A DNA stretch of 64,000 bases from Phycisphaerales bacterium (GTDB lineage: Bacteria; Planctomycetota; Phycisphaerae; Tepidisphaerales; Tepidisphaeraceae). The DNA lies in contig JADLCB010000005.1 of NCBI GenBank assembly GCA_020847375.1, positions 62,001 through 126,000 on the forward strand. The letters run 5' to 3'. The notes under the pieces are model-generated. The model searched no databases. It was not told the DNA's origin and was given only the letters and a program-made list of their open reading frames with translations. Positions 44,290 through 51,753 of this stretch are shown in pieces; the stretch's first letter is position 1; each line of letters begins with the position of its first letter. The position numbers were made by a program, and so were the translations under genes.

Positions 44290-44480
44290 GTCTGCGAGCA
44301 GGTCTTCTGGCTCAGGACCACTTGCCGACCAGCCTTCCCATTCCAAAAACCGGAACAGTGACTGTGTAAAACCAGGCAAGCGAATTTGTCCATTACAGCG
44401 GCGCGTCCGCGTCGGAATAAGGGCTTTGCAGCTCTGTCACCGACTTCCCTAGCTCGGCCAATCCACCGGATCGCCAAGCG
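44290..44480 (-). promoter_or_regulatory. Cobalamin (adenosylcobalamin-type) riboswitch
   Basis: Read on the minus strand, the region has the conserved blocks of the cobalamin riboswitch in the right order. GGGAAGTCGGTG (start of the core) is followed by CGGACGCGCCGCTGTAA (the box usually seen as CGCCACTGT). Then come GGGAAGG and the B12-box end GAGCCAGAAGACCTGC. A downstream GGTCATGTTGACC hairpin (44268-44280) fits the position of the L13-type element. It precedes an intrinsic terminator and two surface-protein genes. Exact ends are approximate. It is not followed by any known B12 synthesis or transport gene. Confidence 0.9.
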
Positions 44481-44553
44481 GGCTTAGCAGCCACTCACAG
44501 ATGCCGAGGATGGTAGCCTTTTAACTTTGGATTTCAAGTATTAAATATAGTTT

Positions 44554-44575
44554 CTGAAAATAGGCTGATTTTCAG
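44554..44575 (-). terminator. Hairpin at the ndh stop codon, possible weak terminator
   Basis: CTGAAAAT and ATTTTCAG form a perfect 8-bp stem around a six-base loop, overlapping the ndh stop codon. The following AAACTATATTTAATAC has only a broken U-rich run, so termination is uncertain. Confidence 0.4.
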
Positions 44576-45960
44576 GCCGAACCAACACTTTGCTGCCGGT
44601 GGTCCGATTGAACCGATTGCGACGCCGACGATCGCCCGGCATGGTGATGGGCGGTCGGGTCGTGCGGCGCAATACCGCTGGCACGATGCACGCCCAGCTC
44701 GAAAAATTCATGCGGAAAGATGAGGTCAGCCGTCCAGTCCCAGGCGACACGGAGTTTTTTTCGCAGGGTTGGCATTTTGATCAAATACGCAGTGCGCCAC
44801 AAAAACCACGCGGGAAAACCGGTCAGTTTTAATTTTCCCACCTTGGCAACAGCGCTGTGATAACCAAAGGCTGCCAGCGTACCCTTGCTGCGGATTTGGA
44901 TCGGCGCTGGTTCATGCCCGCGCACAACACGAACGATATTGGCAGCCACCTGGCGACCCAGTTGCACCGCATGTTGAGCCGTTGGCGGATACGTTCCACC
45001 TTCGCCATTGGGATTGATCGCGCAATCGCCGATTCCCCAGACATTGTCATACCCCTCCACGCGGCCATCGGGGCGGCAACGCATATACCCCAGACGATCG
45101 CGCGGCACTTCCACTTTTTGCAGTACCGGCGGGGCTGCCACGCCAGCACACCAGATAACCGTACACGTCGCGATGCGCCCGGTCTGTTTCAACCAGCAAC
45201 AGTCTGCTTCGATACGATCAACCGAATCCGCCAGATGCAGCTCAACACCGCGCCGGCGCAGATGCACCGCAGCCCAATCGCTCAGCGAATCATCGAGTGA
45301 TTTCAGCAGCCGCTGGCCATGTTCCACCAGCACAACGCGCACATCCTCAAGCGCGATATTCCGATATTTTTTGGCTGCCTCACGCAAATAGGCATTGAAC
45401 TCCCCCGCCACTTCCACACCCGTAAAACTTCCGCCAACCACAACGATCGTCAATAATTCCTTGCGCCGCTGAGCATCAGGTTCCTGATCGGCTTGTTCAA
45501 GCAGCCGTATCGCCCGATCGCGCAATTCCACCGCGTGCGCCAAACTTTTGATTTCATAACCATATTCCCTCAGGCCAGGCACGGGTGGCAGGGAAGTCAC
45601 GCTGCCCAGCGCAATCACCAGTTGATCATAAACAAGCGTGCGCAGCGGCCCTTCGCCGGCAGGCCGGTAATGCACTTCATTCAACTGCGGTTCGACATCC
45701 TCAATTTCACCCATCAAAAATGTTGCCCGGCGACAAAATGACCGTAAAGACACAACCGCGGTCCGAGGGTTGAGTGTTCCCGTACCGGCTTCAACCAGCA
45801 GCGGGTAGAAAATAAAATAATTGTGGCGGTTGATCAGTATTATTTCCGCCTGCGGCAGCGCCCGATCCAGCGCCTGAACGCAGTAGGCTCCGGCAAAACC
45901 TCCGCCCAGAACGATGATCCGCTGGGGGCGTTTCGTTGGATCGTTGGTGTTTTGGCTCAT
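44572..45960 (-). CDS. ndh: Type II NADH dehydrogenase (NDH-2)
   Basis: The 462-residue flavoprotein oxidises NADH and reduces quinone without ion pumping, at the inner face of the cytoplasmic membrane. The FAD site is IIVLGGGFAGAYCVQAL, and the NADH site is TIVVVGGSFTGVEVAGE. WCAGVAAPP and VWGIGDCAINPNGEGG are further NDH-2 marks, as is QHAVQLGRQVAANI near the quinone site. The C-terminal third has the amphipathic membrane-binding helix region (FPAWFLWRTAYLIKMP). The last 25 residues are Ser/His/Gln-rich. It stands alone, upstream of the riboswitch region on the same strand. The window also has complex I subunits, so two NADH routes exist. Confidence 0.92.
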   Translation of the reverse strand: MSQNTNDPTKRPQRIIVLGGGFAGAYCVQALDRALPQAEIILINRHNYFIFYPLLVEAGTGTLNPRTAVVSLRSFCRRATFLMGEIEDVEPQLNEVHYRPAGEGPLRTLVYDQLVIALGSVTSLPPVPGLREYGYEIKSLAHAVELRDRAIRLLEQADQEPDAQRRKELLTIVVVGGSFTGVEVAGEFNAYLREAAKKYRNIALEDVRVVLVEHGQRLLKSLDDSLSDWAAVHLRRRGVELHLADSVDRIEADCCWLKQTGRIATCTVIWCAGVAAPPVLQKVEVPRDRLGYMRCRPDGRVEGYDNVWGIGDCAINPNGEGGTYPPTAQHAVQLGRQVAANIVRVVRGHEPAPIQIRSKGTLAAFGYHSAVAKVGKLKLTGFPAWFLWRTAYLIKMPTLRKKLRVAWDWTADLIFPHEFFELGVHRASGIAPHDPTAHHHAGRSSASQSVQSDHRQQSVGSA

Positions 45961-46071
45961 TTCTTTGGATTATAGGCAGCCGCACCAGCAGATAACCCCA
46001 ACCAGCGATCTGAAAAATAATTGCCTGTGCAGGGACCACGCCGCAGCTTAGACGGACTGCGCCTGATATCG

Positions 46072-46077
46072 TATGCT
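46072..46077 (+). promoter_or_regulatory. -10-like hexamer TATGCT 8 bases before aroA
   Basis: TATGCT is followed by 8 bases and the aroA ATG. A TTAGAC at 46048-46053 could be the -35 with an 18-base spacer. No Shine-Dalgarno is present, which fits a leaderless transcript. Confidence 0.4.
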
Positions 46078-46085
46078 CGTGCTTC

Positions 46086-47387
46086 ATGGAACAATTGACG
46101 ATTCAGCCATTTTCCAAGCCGTTTGATGTGGTGATGTCCCCGCCGGGATCCAAATCACTGACCAATCGCGCGCTGGTGCTGGCGGCATTGTCAAAACAAC
46201 CGTGCCTGTTGAGCAATGTGCTGTTTGCTGATGACACCCGGCGCATGCTGGATAATCTGCAATCGCTGGGGTTTGATCTGACGATTGATGAATCGGCACA
46301 CACGGTCAAAGTTTACGGCCAGGGCGGAGAAATTCCTGCCAGCCTCGCCCTGCTGAAGTGCGGCAACAGCGGGACCACGATCCGCTTTCTCGCCGCCATG
46401 TGCGCACTGGGTGTCGGCAGTTACACCCTCGATGGAATTGAGCGCATGCGCCAGCGCCCTATCGGCGAACTGGTCGATATGCTGCGCAATCTGGGCGTGC
46501 GCGCACGTTATCTGGACAAACCTGGTTTCCCGCCGCTGCGTATTGATGCTGACCGTCTGCCCGGCGGCACGTTGCGCTTCGGAGCGGCGCAATCATCCCA
46601 GTATCTTTCGGCGGTATTGATGGCAGCACCGCTGGCGCGCCACGAAGTGATGATTCATCTGGAACCGGGCCTGCCGAGCTGGCCTTATGTCGCGATGACC
46701 ATGCGCCTGATGACCCATTTCGGCAATATGGTCGAACTGGAGCGCGATCCGGACAGCGGTCAGCCGCAGTGCATCATCGTCCCGCGCCAACCTTATCAGG
46801 GTGAGGATTATCTGATTGAACCCGACGCCAGCAACGCCAGTTATTTTCTGGCCGCTGCGGCAATCCATCCCGGCGCCAAAGTTACGATCCGCGGTTTGGG
46901 GCGTCACTCGGTTCAAGGCGATGTCAACTTTGCCCAGGTTCTGCAAAACATGGGCGCTCAGGTGAGCATGGGGCAGGACTCGACAACACTTACTGGTACG
47001 GGCACGCTCAACAGCATTGATGTCGATCTGCATGAAATGCCGGATACCGCCCAGACGCTGGCGGTGACAGCACTGTTCGCCCAAGGCACGACGACGATCC
47101 GCGGACTTCATACGCTGCGCGTCAAGGAGACAGACCGGCTGGCGGCTTTACAGAATGAACTGATGCGCCTGGGGGCGACGGTGGAAATCGAAGGCGATGA
47201 TGTTCTGCGCATCACTCCGCCACCGACATTGCGCCCGGCAGCCATCCAGACCTATGACGACCATCGCATGGCGATGAGTTTCGCCCTGGCTGGCACGCGC
47301 GTGGCCGGCGTGACGATTCTCGACCCGGCCTGCGTTAATAAAACATATCCCGATTTTTTCAAAGACTTGGAAAAACTGCGCGCTTGA
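46086..47387 (+). CDS. aroA: 3-phosphoshikimate 1-carboxyvinyltransferase (EPSP synthase)
   Basis: AroA joins phosphoenolpyruvate to shikimate-3-phosphate in aromatic amino acid synthesis. The 433-residue protein has the substrate loop PPGSKSLTNRALVLAAL with K23, the PEP-binding CGNSGTTIRFL, RMRQRPIGELV, and the C-terminal TLRVKETDRLAAL and DDHRMAMSFALAG motifs. The length is normal. G-N-S-G-T-T-I-R follows the class I pattern except that the residue after GN is Ser rather than Ala, which occurs naturally in several lineages. The gene stands alone and diverges from ndh. Confidence 0.96.
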   Translation: MEQLTIQPFSKPFDVVMSPPGSKSLTNRALVLAALSKQPCLLSNVLFADDTRRMLDNLQSLGFDLTIDESAHTVKVYGQGGEIPASLALLKCGNSGTTIRFLAAMCALGVGSYTLDGIERMRQRPIGELVDMLRNLGVRARYLDKPGFPPLRIDADRLPGGTLRFGAAQSSQYLSAVLMAAPLARHEVMIHLEPGLPSWPYVAMTMRLMTHFGNMVELERDPDSGQPQCIIVPRQPYQGEDYLIEPDASNASYFLAAAAIHPGAKVTIRGLGRHSVQGDVNFAQVLQNMGAQVSMGQDSTTLTGTGTLNSIDVDLHEMPDTAQTLAVTALFAQGTTTIRGLHTLRVKETDRLAALQNELMRLGATVEIEGDDVLRITPPPTLRPAAIQTYDDHRMAMSFALAGTRVAGVTILDPACVNKTYPDFFKDLEKLRA

Positions 47388-47460
47388 ATCAATCCACTAT
47401 TCCAGCGGTACAGAACAGCGCGCCAAATACTTCCTTCGGCGCAACGCGCAGCCAGACATA

Positions 47461-48171
47461 TCACAGCAACATCTGCGGGTTGATCCGCGTCAATTGATCC
47501 ACCTTTTCCTGGCCGACCAGCTCGATGGCGCGCTCCAGGCCTTTAAGGCGCAGCCCCAGCGTCTCCCAATTATGCAGATCGCTGCCAAGAAACGTGTACC
47601 GGTCTTCCTGTAAAAAACGCTCGACCAGACATCGATTCGGGCTGGCTGGATCGTCGGAAAGACATTGCAAATTGCCTTGCAGCAGCGCGCCAAGTTGCGC
47701 GAAATAATCCATCAATCCCGGATTTAGATGAACGGCTGGTGTGCGTTCAGGGTGGGCAATCACAACTTTCAACCCCAACGACTGCAGCCAGCGGATCGTC
47801 GGTTCAAAAATCGGCGTTATTTCGCTGATCCAGAAGTCAATCAACACAAACCGGCGGGCCATTCCGTAGGTGACTACGTGCTGGGGATCGGTGGTTTGCA
47901 AACCTGCATGCAATGTGTTTTCACCACCAGCGAGCAACTTCAACGGCACCTGCGCTTCATCCAGCGCTGATTGCAGCACCTTCGCCCGGGCTGGAATCGT
48001 CTCGACCGTATTATCCGGCAGGCTTGGCCAGATATGCGGTGTGACAAAACTGTGCGTATAACCTGCTTCGACCAGTGCCCGGGCACAACGAATCGATTCA
48101 GCGATTGTCTTGCTCCCATCATCAATACCGGGCAGCAGGTGGGAATGCACATCTATTCGACCATAAGACAT
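47461..48171 (-). CDS. PHP-type tyrosine-protein phosphatase, CpsB/YwqE family
   Basis: The 236-residue metallo-phosphatase has the PHP metal sites: DVHSHLLPGIDDG with H9 and H11, TPHIWP, and later AHPERTP and LGSDLHNW. CpsB/YwqE enzymes dephosphorylate BY-kinases that control capsule or exopolysaccharide chain length. No kinase or polysaccharide export gene adjoins it here, though glycosyltransferases lie at 34-40 kb. It converges on aroA. AGGG-like signals before the start are weak, and the ATG at 48171 is set by homology. Confidence 0.9.
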   Translation of the reverse strand: MSYGRIDVHSHLLPGIDDGSKTIAESIRCARALVEAGYTHSFVTPHIWPSLPDNTVETIPARAKVLQSALDEAQVPLKLLAGGENTLHAGLQTTDPQHVVTYGMARRFVLIDFWISEITPIFEPTIRWLQSLGLKVVIAHPERTPAVHLNPGLMDYFAQLGALLQGNLQCLSDDPASPNRCLVERFLQEDRYTFLGSDLHNWETLGLRLKGLERAIELVGQEKVDQLTRINPQMLL

Positions 48172-48326
48172 AGGGCAGGCAGGCTACTACTTTTAAGCCC
48201 CCGCGTCGAGACCAGCCAGCGCTCAAGTGCAGTACACCAAGGAACCCGACGTACAACAAAACCAACGTACAACACCTTGACAGCCTGCGTCCGGGTATTA
48301 AGCTTATTGTTTCTCATTAAACCAGC

Positions 48327-48399
<73 letters not shown>

Positions 48400-48407
48400 T
48401 TACTTTC

Positions 48408-48434
48408 AACCTTGTCATGCGACAAGGTTTTTTT
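48408..48434 (+). terminator. Intrinsic terminator after tRNA-Lys
   Basis: AACCTTGTC and GACAAGGTT form a perfect 9-bp stem around ATGC, followed by five T residues. It lies 8 bases after the tRNA. Confidence 0.92.
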
Positions 48435-48478
48435 ACGCCCCTCTTTTCGTCTGTTGCACTGCTTGGAATTGCTACCAA

Positions 48479-48694
48479 TCAACGGCGGACGCGCAATGCT
48501 GAACTGGGCACGAAAACCACCTGCCCTGCAGCCGGAGCGCTATGGGCTGTCGTCGGGTCGCTGCACCCTTTGGCACAGCAATTCCCCATGCGGCTGCGCT
48601 TGCCGCTAAACGTGCGCATCAACCCCCGGGCGACAAAAATAACGCAGAACAAAACCAGCCCCAGCACGAGCGTATGTTGCACCCAAAGTGTCAT
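48479..48694 (-). CDS. Small membrane protein resembling FeoB-associated Cys-rich proteins
   Basis: The 71-residue product begins with one hydrophobic helix (LVLGLVLFCVIFVARGL) followed by basic residues and a Cys cluster (GNCCAKGC). This head-helix-cysteine plan resembles the short FeoB-associated Cys-rich membrane proteins. No feo gene is near, and no Shine-Dalgarno is seen, so both gene and name are tentative. The C-terminal 25 residues are low-complexity. Confidence 0.45.
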   Translation of the reverse strand: MTLWVQHTLVLGLVLFCVIFVARGLMRTFSGKRSRMGNCCAKGCSDPTTAHSAPAAGQVVFVPSSALRVRR

Positions 48695-48921
48695 GCTGAA
48701 ATTTTAGGCGCTCGAGCCTCAAATGACCAGTTTTTCTTTGTTCCCAGCAGCGTGCGGTGTTATGAATCGATATTTTTGATCATTTTATCCCCCACATTCG
48801 TATATACTTATGAAGGAACAACCAATGACGAACCAATCGGTCAGCACGGCGATTTCGTCCAAATCCGCATGACCATTGGCCCGCATGACCAACAAGCACA
48901 GACGCTTAACCGGAGATACTC
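48695..48921. other. Gap before PRC-barrel gene, possible leader
   Basis: The stretch holds an AT-rich segment with TATATACTTAT near 48801, which may be the promoter of the PRC-barrel gene. Two tiny frames lie between (a start at 48810, 20 codons, with a second start at 48825), but they are too short to support as genes. Confidence 0.4.
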
Positions 48922-49335
48922 ATGGCAACTCCAACTGGTGCTAATCTATTGCGCTTAAGTGAGACTCAACTGGGTCTGGCCAATCCTGATGAAGATATTC
49001 GTGGTCGCCGGGTGGTCGATCGCGACGGTAAGGATATTGGCAAAATCGAAGCGCTGCTCATCGACGACCAGGAAAGAAAAGTACGATTCCTTCAGGTCGT
49101 CAGTGGTGGTTTCCTGCATATCGGTCGAAGTCGATTGCTGATCCCTGTGGATGTCATCCAGTCGATCACGCCGGACAAAGTGCAGATCGACCGTACGCGC
49201 GAACATGTGGCCGGTGCGCCTCCCTATGATCCGGTGATCACTGAAGACCCGGACTGGCAGGCCTATTACGCCTATTACGGCGCAGCCCCCTTCTGGGCAC
49301 CGGGATACATGTATCCCATGTACCCCTATTTCTGA
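48922..49335 (+). CDS. PRC-barrel domain protein with aromatic tail
   Basis: The 137-residue soluble protein has a PRC-barrel domain at about residues 25-92 (IRGRRVVDRDGKDIGKIEALLIDDQERKVRFLQV and FLHIGRSRLLIPVDVIQSI). PRC barrels occur in photosynthetic reaction-centre H subunits, RimM and many stress-related small proteins. The tail is rich in Tyr, Pro and Trp (AYYAYYGAAPFWAPGYMYPM), suited to binding or self-association. GGAG precedes the ATG by 7 bases. It stands alone, and its role is not known. Confidence 0.87.
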   Translation: MATPTGANLLRLSETQLGLANPDEDIRGRRVVDRDGKDIGKIEALLIDDQERKVRFLQVVSGGFLHIGRSRLLIPVDVIQSITPDKVQIDRTREHVAGAPPYDPVITEDPDWQAYYAYYGAAPFWAPGYMYPMYPYF

Positions 49336-49457
49336 TGCAATTGGCGCCAAACGCCTATTTTGACGCACGGACACCCAGTTTTACGCTCTTTTTGAAAAAA
49401 ATAATTTGGCGGTGGCAGCGCGCGCCTGCATGCTCACGGTAGCACAGGAGCGTTTGA

Positions 49458-49685
49458 ATGCATCAGCCCCGATCTTCCCTAGCCTCGTCCATGACTTCGC
49501 GCAGCATCGTGCCCCCTGCCCGCCGCGCTGACCGATCCGTCGCACGATCTGCCGCATCAACCAAGCCTTCCCGCTCGCCGGTGAAACAACGCATTCAGCC
49601 TGACAGCGCCGCCGTAACCCCCGTTGAAAAATCCTGCCTGTCCAGCTACGAAGAAGAACCCGAACGCTGGGATGGGATGAGCTGA
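49458..49685 (+). CDS. Small Ser/Arg-rich hypothetical protein
   Basis: The 75-residue frame has AGGAG at 49446-49450, 7 bases before the ATG, which is better than chance. The product is basic and Ser/Arg/Pro-rich (SRSIVPPARRADRSVARSAAS), with an acidic end (SSYEEEPERWDGMS). It looks disordered and matches no family I recognise. A longer antisense frame exists over it but lacks protein-like features. Confidence 0.4.
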   Translation: MHQPRSSLASSMTSRSIVPPARRADRSVARSAASTKPSRSPVKQRIQPDSAAVTPVEKSCLSSYEEEPERWDGMS

Positions 49686-49952
49686 ACAGCCTCCCGCCGG
49701 CAGGAGCTGGTGCTGCGTTCCACCGGTTATTGCGCGTGATGCGCCTGTGATCCATCGACAGTCCCGATCCGATCAGCCTGCGGTTTAACCGTGAGCTAAG
49801 AGGGGCATATCTTTTTACTATGCTTTGTTGCCGCTGTGGTTTGACGCAATCGCAGGGTTCTGCTAACCTGCTTTGCTCCCGCCTGCCCCTGACACAACAC
49901 AATCAGGTTGAGGCATTGTTGGATGGTTTTCAATATTTTGTGAGGCACGATC

Positions 49953-50507
49953 ATGCGAGCCAGTGATATTCGCCGCGGCACGGCGGTTGTAGTTGAAGGT
50001 ACTCTATTCGTCGTCACCAACGCCGACCACAACACCCCGGGCAACCTCCGCGCCAAGGTACAATTCAAACTCCGCGACGTGCGCAAGGGCACAATCATTG
50101 ATAAGCGCGTCGGGGCTACCGATGACATTGAAGTCGTCAATCTTGACCGCCGCAACGTTGAATACCTCTATTCCGACAATGACGGCCACATCCTGATGGA
50201 TCTGGAGACCTACGATCAGGAGACCATCGCCAGGGAAGTGTTCGGCGACGACATTCTTTATCTCAAACCCAACACGCAGATCAGCGCCCTCTATCACGAC
50301 GGCAAAATTGTCAGCTATGAACTGCCTAAGACGGTGGATTTGCAGGTCACCGACACCCCGCCAGGCATTAAAGGCGCCACCGCAACCAACCAGCAAAAAG
50401 ATGCCACGCTGGAAACCGGTCTGAAAACGCGCGTTCCCCCATTTATCGAAATCGGCGAAGTGATTCGCGTCAGCACGGATGGCGGCGGATATCTCAGCCG
50501 CGCCTGA
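49953..50507 (+). CDS. efp: Elongation factor P
   Basis: EF-P enters the ribosome E site and relieves stalling at polyproline. The 184-residue protein has the three beta-barrel domains: N-terminal KOW-like, the middle OB domain, and the C-terminal OB domain with PPGIKGATATNQQKDATLETG and VPPFIEIGEVIRV. The tip loop that carries the modified lysine or arginine in other bacteria reads PGNLRA (P29 to A34). Asn sits at the position of Escherichia coli K34, with R33 two residues later. GAGG lies 7 bases before the ATG. The gene stands alone. Proline-rich proteins in this window, such as the one at 19218, are likely clients. Confidence 0.95.
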   Translation: MRASDIRRGTAVVVEGTLFVVTNADHNTPGNLRAKVQFKLRDVRKGTIIDKRVGATDDIEVVNLDRRNVEYLYSDNDGHILMDLETYDQETIAREVFGDDILYLKPNTQISALYHDGKIVSYELPKTVDLQVTDTPPGIKGATATNQQKDATLETGLKTRVPPFIEIGEVIRVSTDGGGYLSRA

Positions 50508-50654
50508 ATCAATCGATCGATTCATTCACTCAACTGACGCAATCGGCATGGCAATCAATGCCCGCCCGTTAAACTCTGTTACGGTTATTACCAGACCCTG
50601 CGCTATTGCGCTTTGCCCTGATGCATTTGACCCTGGTTCGATCGATTATTTTGT

Positions 50655-50682
50655 GGCGCGGCCCGGTCTGTTTTGCCGCGCC
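50655..50682. other. GC-rich hairpin in the gap after efp
   Basis: GGCGCGGC and GCCGCGCC form a perfect 8-bp stem with a 12-base loop. No U-tract follows, so it is not a clear terminator. Nothing else is recognised in the 267-base gap. Confidence 0.45.
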
Positions 50683-50774
50683 TAATGTCGCACAACCTTG
50701 CTGGTTATATCGGTTGTACAAGTTAAGTCACCCCCATAAACAGGCCGATGCCTAGCGTGGAAGGAAACACGCTT

Positions 50775-51155
50775 ATGTCCTGTTGGGTAGTACCAGTTGT
50801 AGCCGCCGAATTCTTCAAGGTCTCACTGGAGCAAATCCAGGTGATGGTCGCCGAAGGCAAACTGCCCAGCGTGGAGCAGAACGGGTTCACGTTCGTTGAT
50901 GTCCTGCCTGAAGTGGAGAACCTGACGCTGCCTCTGCCCAAACCGTCGATCACGCCTCCCCCAACCTATGTGGCGCTGACCGGGGAGGAATTGCAGGCTT
51001 TGACTCTGCCCCATCATGAACATCCTTCTGATGACGAACACGCCAGCCTGATGGCATCGGAGTCAGCCATTGATGAGCATGACGAAAGCTTCTCCTGGCA
51101 CGCCGCCCGCTTAACCGCCTCGGCTGGCCGAGGCGCGCCGCGCCAAGCCGCCTGA
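50775..51155 (+). CDS. Small planctomycete-type MSCWVVP protein with possible winged-helix head
   Basis: The 126-residue product starts MSCWVVPVVAAEFFKVSLEQ and continues QVMVAEGKLPSVEQNGFTFVDV. The head looks like an excisionase-type or winged-helix fold in which a helix-turn-helix is followed by 'ENGFxFVDV'. I recall similar heads in planctomycete hypothetical proteins. The rest is Pro-rich, acidic and probably disordered. GGAA lies about 9 bases before the ATG at 50775; the frame extends to 50748. Its function is not known. Confidence 0.7.
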   Translation: MSCWVVPVVAAEFFKVSLEQIQVMVAEGKLPSVEQNGFTFVDVLPEVENLTLPLPKPSITPPPTYVALTGEELQALTLPHHEHPSDDEHASLMASESAIDEHDESFSWHAARLTASAGRGAPRQAA

Positions 51156-51216
51156 AATACGCGCACCCGCCATTGGCATTGTGTTCGCGCCCGCCCGTTA
51201 CATCCACCAACCAATA

Positions 51217-51249
51217 AAAAACCCGCACCATCTCATGGCGCAGGTTTTT
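51217..51249. terminator. Bidirectional intrinsic terminator
   Basis: AAAAACC pairs with GGTTTTT, and inside it CCAT pairs with ATGG around CTC, with two mismatches. It lies between the convergent small-protein and VOC genes and has T-runs on both strands, so it can end transcription both ways. Confidence 0.75.
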
Positions 51250-51277
51250 AATTTGAATTATCGAATCTGAAATTATC

Positions 51278-51664
51278 TCAGATGATCGACTTCAGCCGTT
51301 TGACGAACTGCAGCGGCAACCCCCACGGATCGCGCAACATGAGAACCTGGTCGCCATTACCCAGGGTGGTGACATCCTGCTCCAATTTCGCCCCGCCCGC
51401 CACCAGCCGATCACGCACGGCTACCAGGTCATCGGCGGTCATGGCGATATGCAGTTGCATCGGGTGCATCACACGGTAATCCGGCGCCGATCCATTCAGA
51501 TTCTTATAAATTTCCAGCATGACCTGGCCCGAACCATCCGCCACAAAATGCGCAAAAGCCGGAGCTTCGCCCCCCATCTTGATGGTCCACCCCAGATACC
51601 GGCAATACCACTGAGCCGCGGCAGCAGGGTCTTCCAGTTGCAACGCAAAATGTTCGATACGCAT
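51278..51664 (-). CDS. VOC (glyoxalase/bleomycin-resistance) family protein
   Basis: The 128-residue protein has the paired beta-alpha-beta-beta-beta modules of the vicinal oxygen chelate fold: MRIEHFALQLEDPAAAAQWYCRYLGW, then HIAMTADDLVAVRDRLVAGG and VLMLRDPWGLPLQFVKR. The metal-site residues in family positions include H5 and a late glutamine rather than glutamate, so activity cannot be predicted. GGGAG precedes the ATG by 7 bases. It lies between nuoH and a convergent small gene, and the substrate is unknown. Confidence 0.85.
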   Translation of the reverse strand: MRIEHFALQLEDPAAAAQWYCRYLGWTIKMGGEAPAFAHFVADGSGQVMLEIYKNLNGSAPDYRVMHPMQLHIAMTADDLVAVRDRLVAGGAKLEQDVTTLGNGDQVLMLRDPWGLPLQFVKRLKSII

Positions 51665-51753
51665 TCCAATACTCCCGATGGTTCATGCGGCAGATTCACT
51701 GACGCATTTCGCCTGTTACAGCCACATTGTTAATTGTTAACGGTTGCTCGATG

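Noticed and set aside
46141..46209. Unusual residue in the AroA phosphoenolpyruvate motif as a sign of a resistant-type enzyme
   Set aside because: GNSGTT occurs naturally in many bacteria, and the other catalytic motifs are normal. The sequence alone does not support a special class.
48810..48872. 20-codon frame before the PRC-barrel gene
   Set aside because: It has an AAGGA before its second ATG, but it is too short and has no visible conservation.
49381..49902. 173-codon minus-strand frame upstream of efp
   Set aside because: The product is Arg/Cys/Ser-rich without any domain. It overlaps a plus-strand frame with a better ribosome site.
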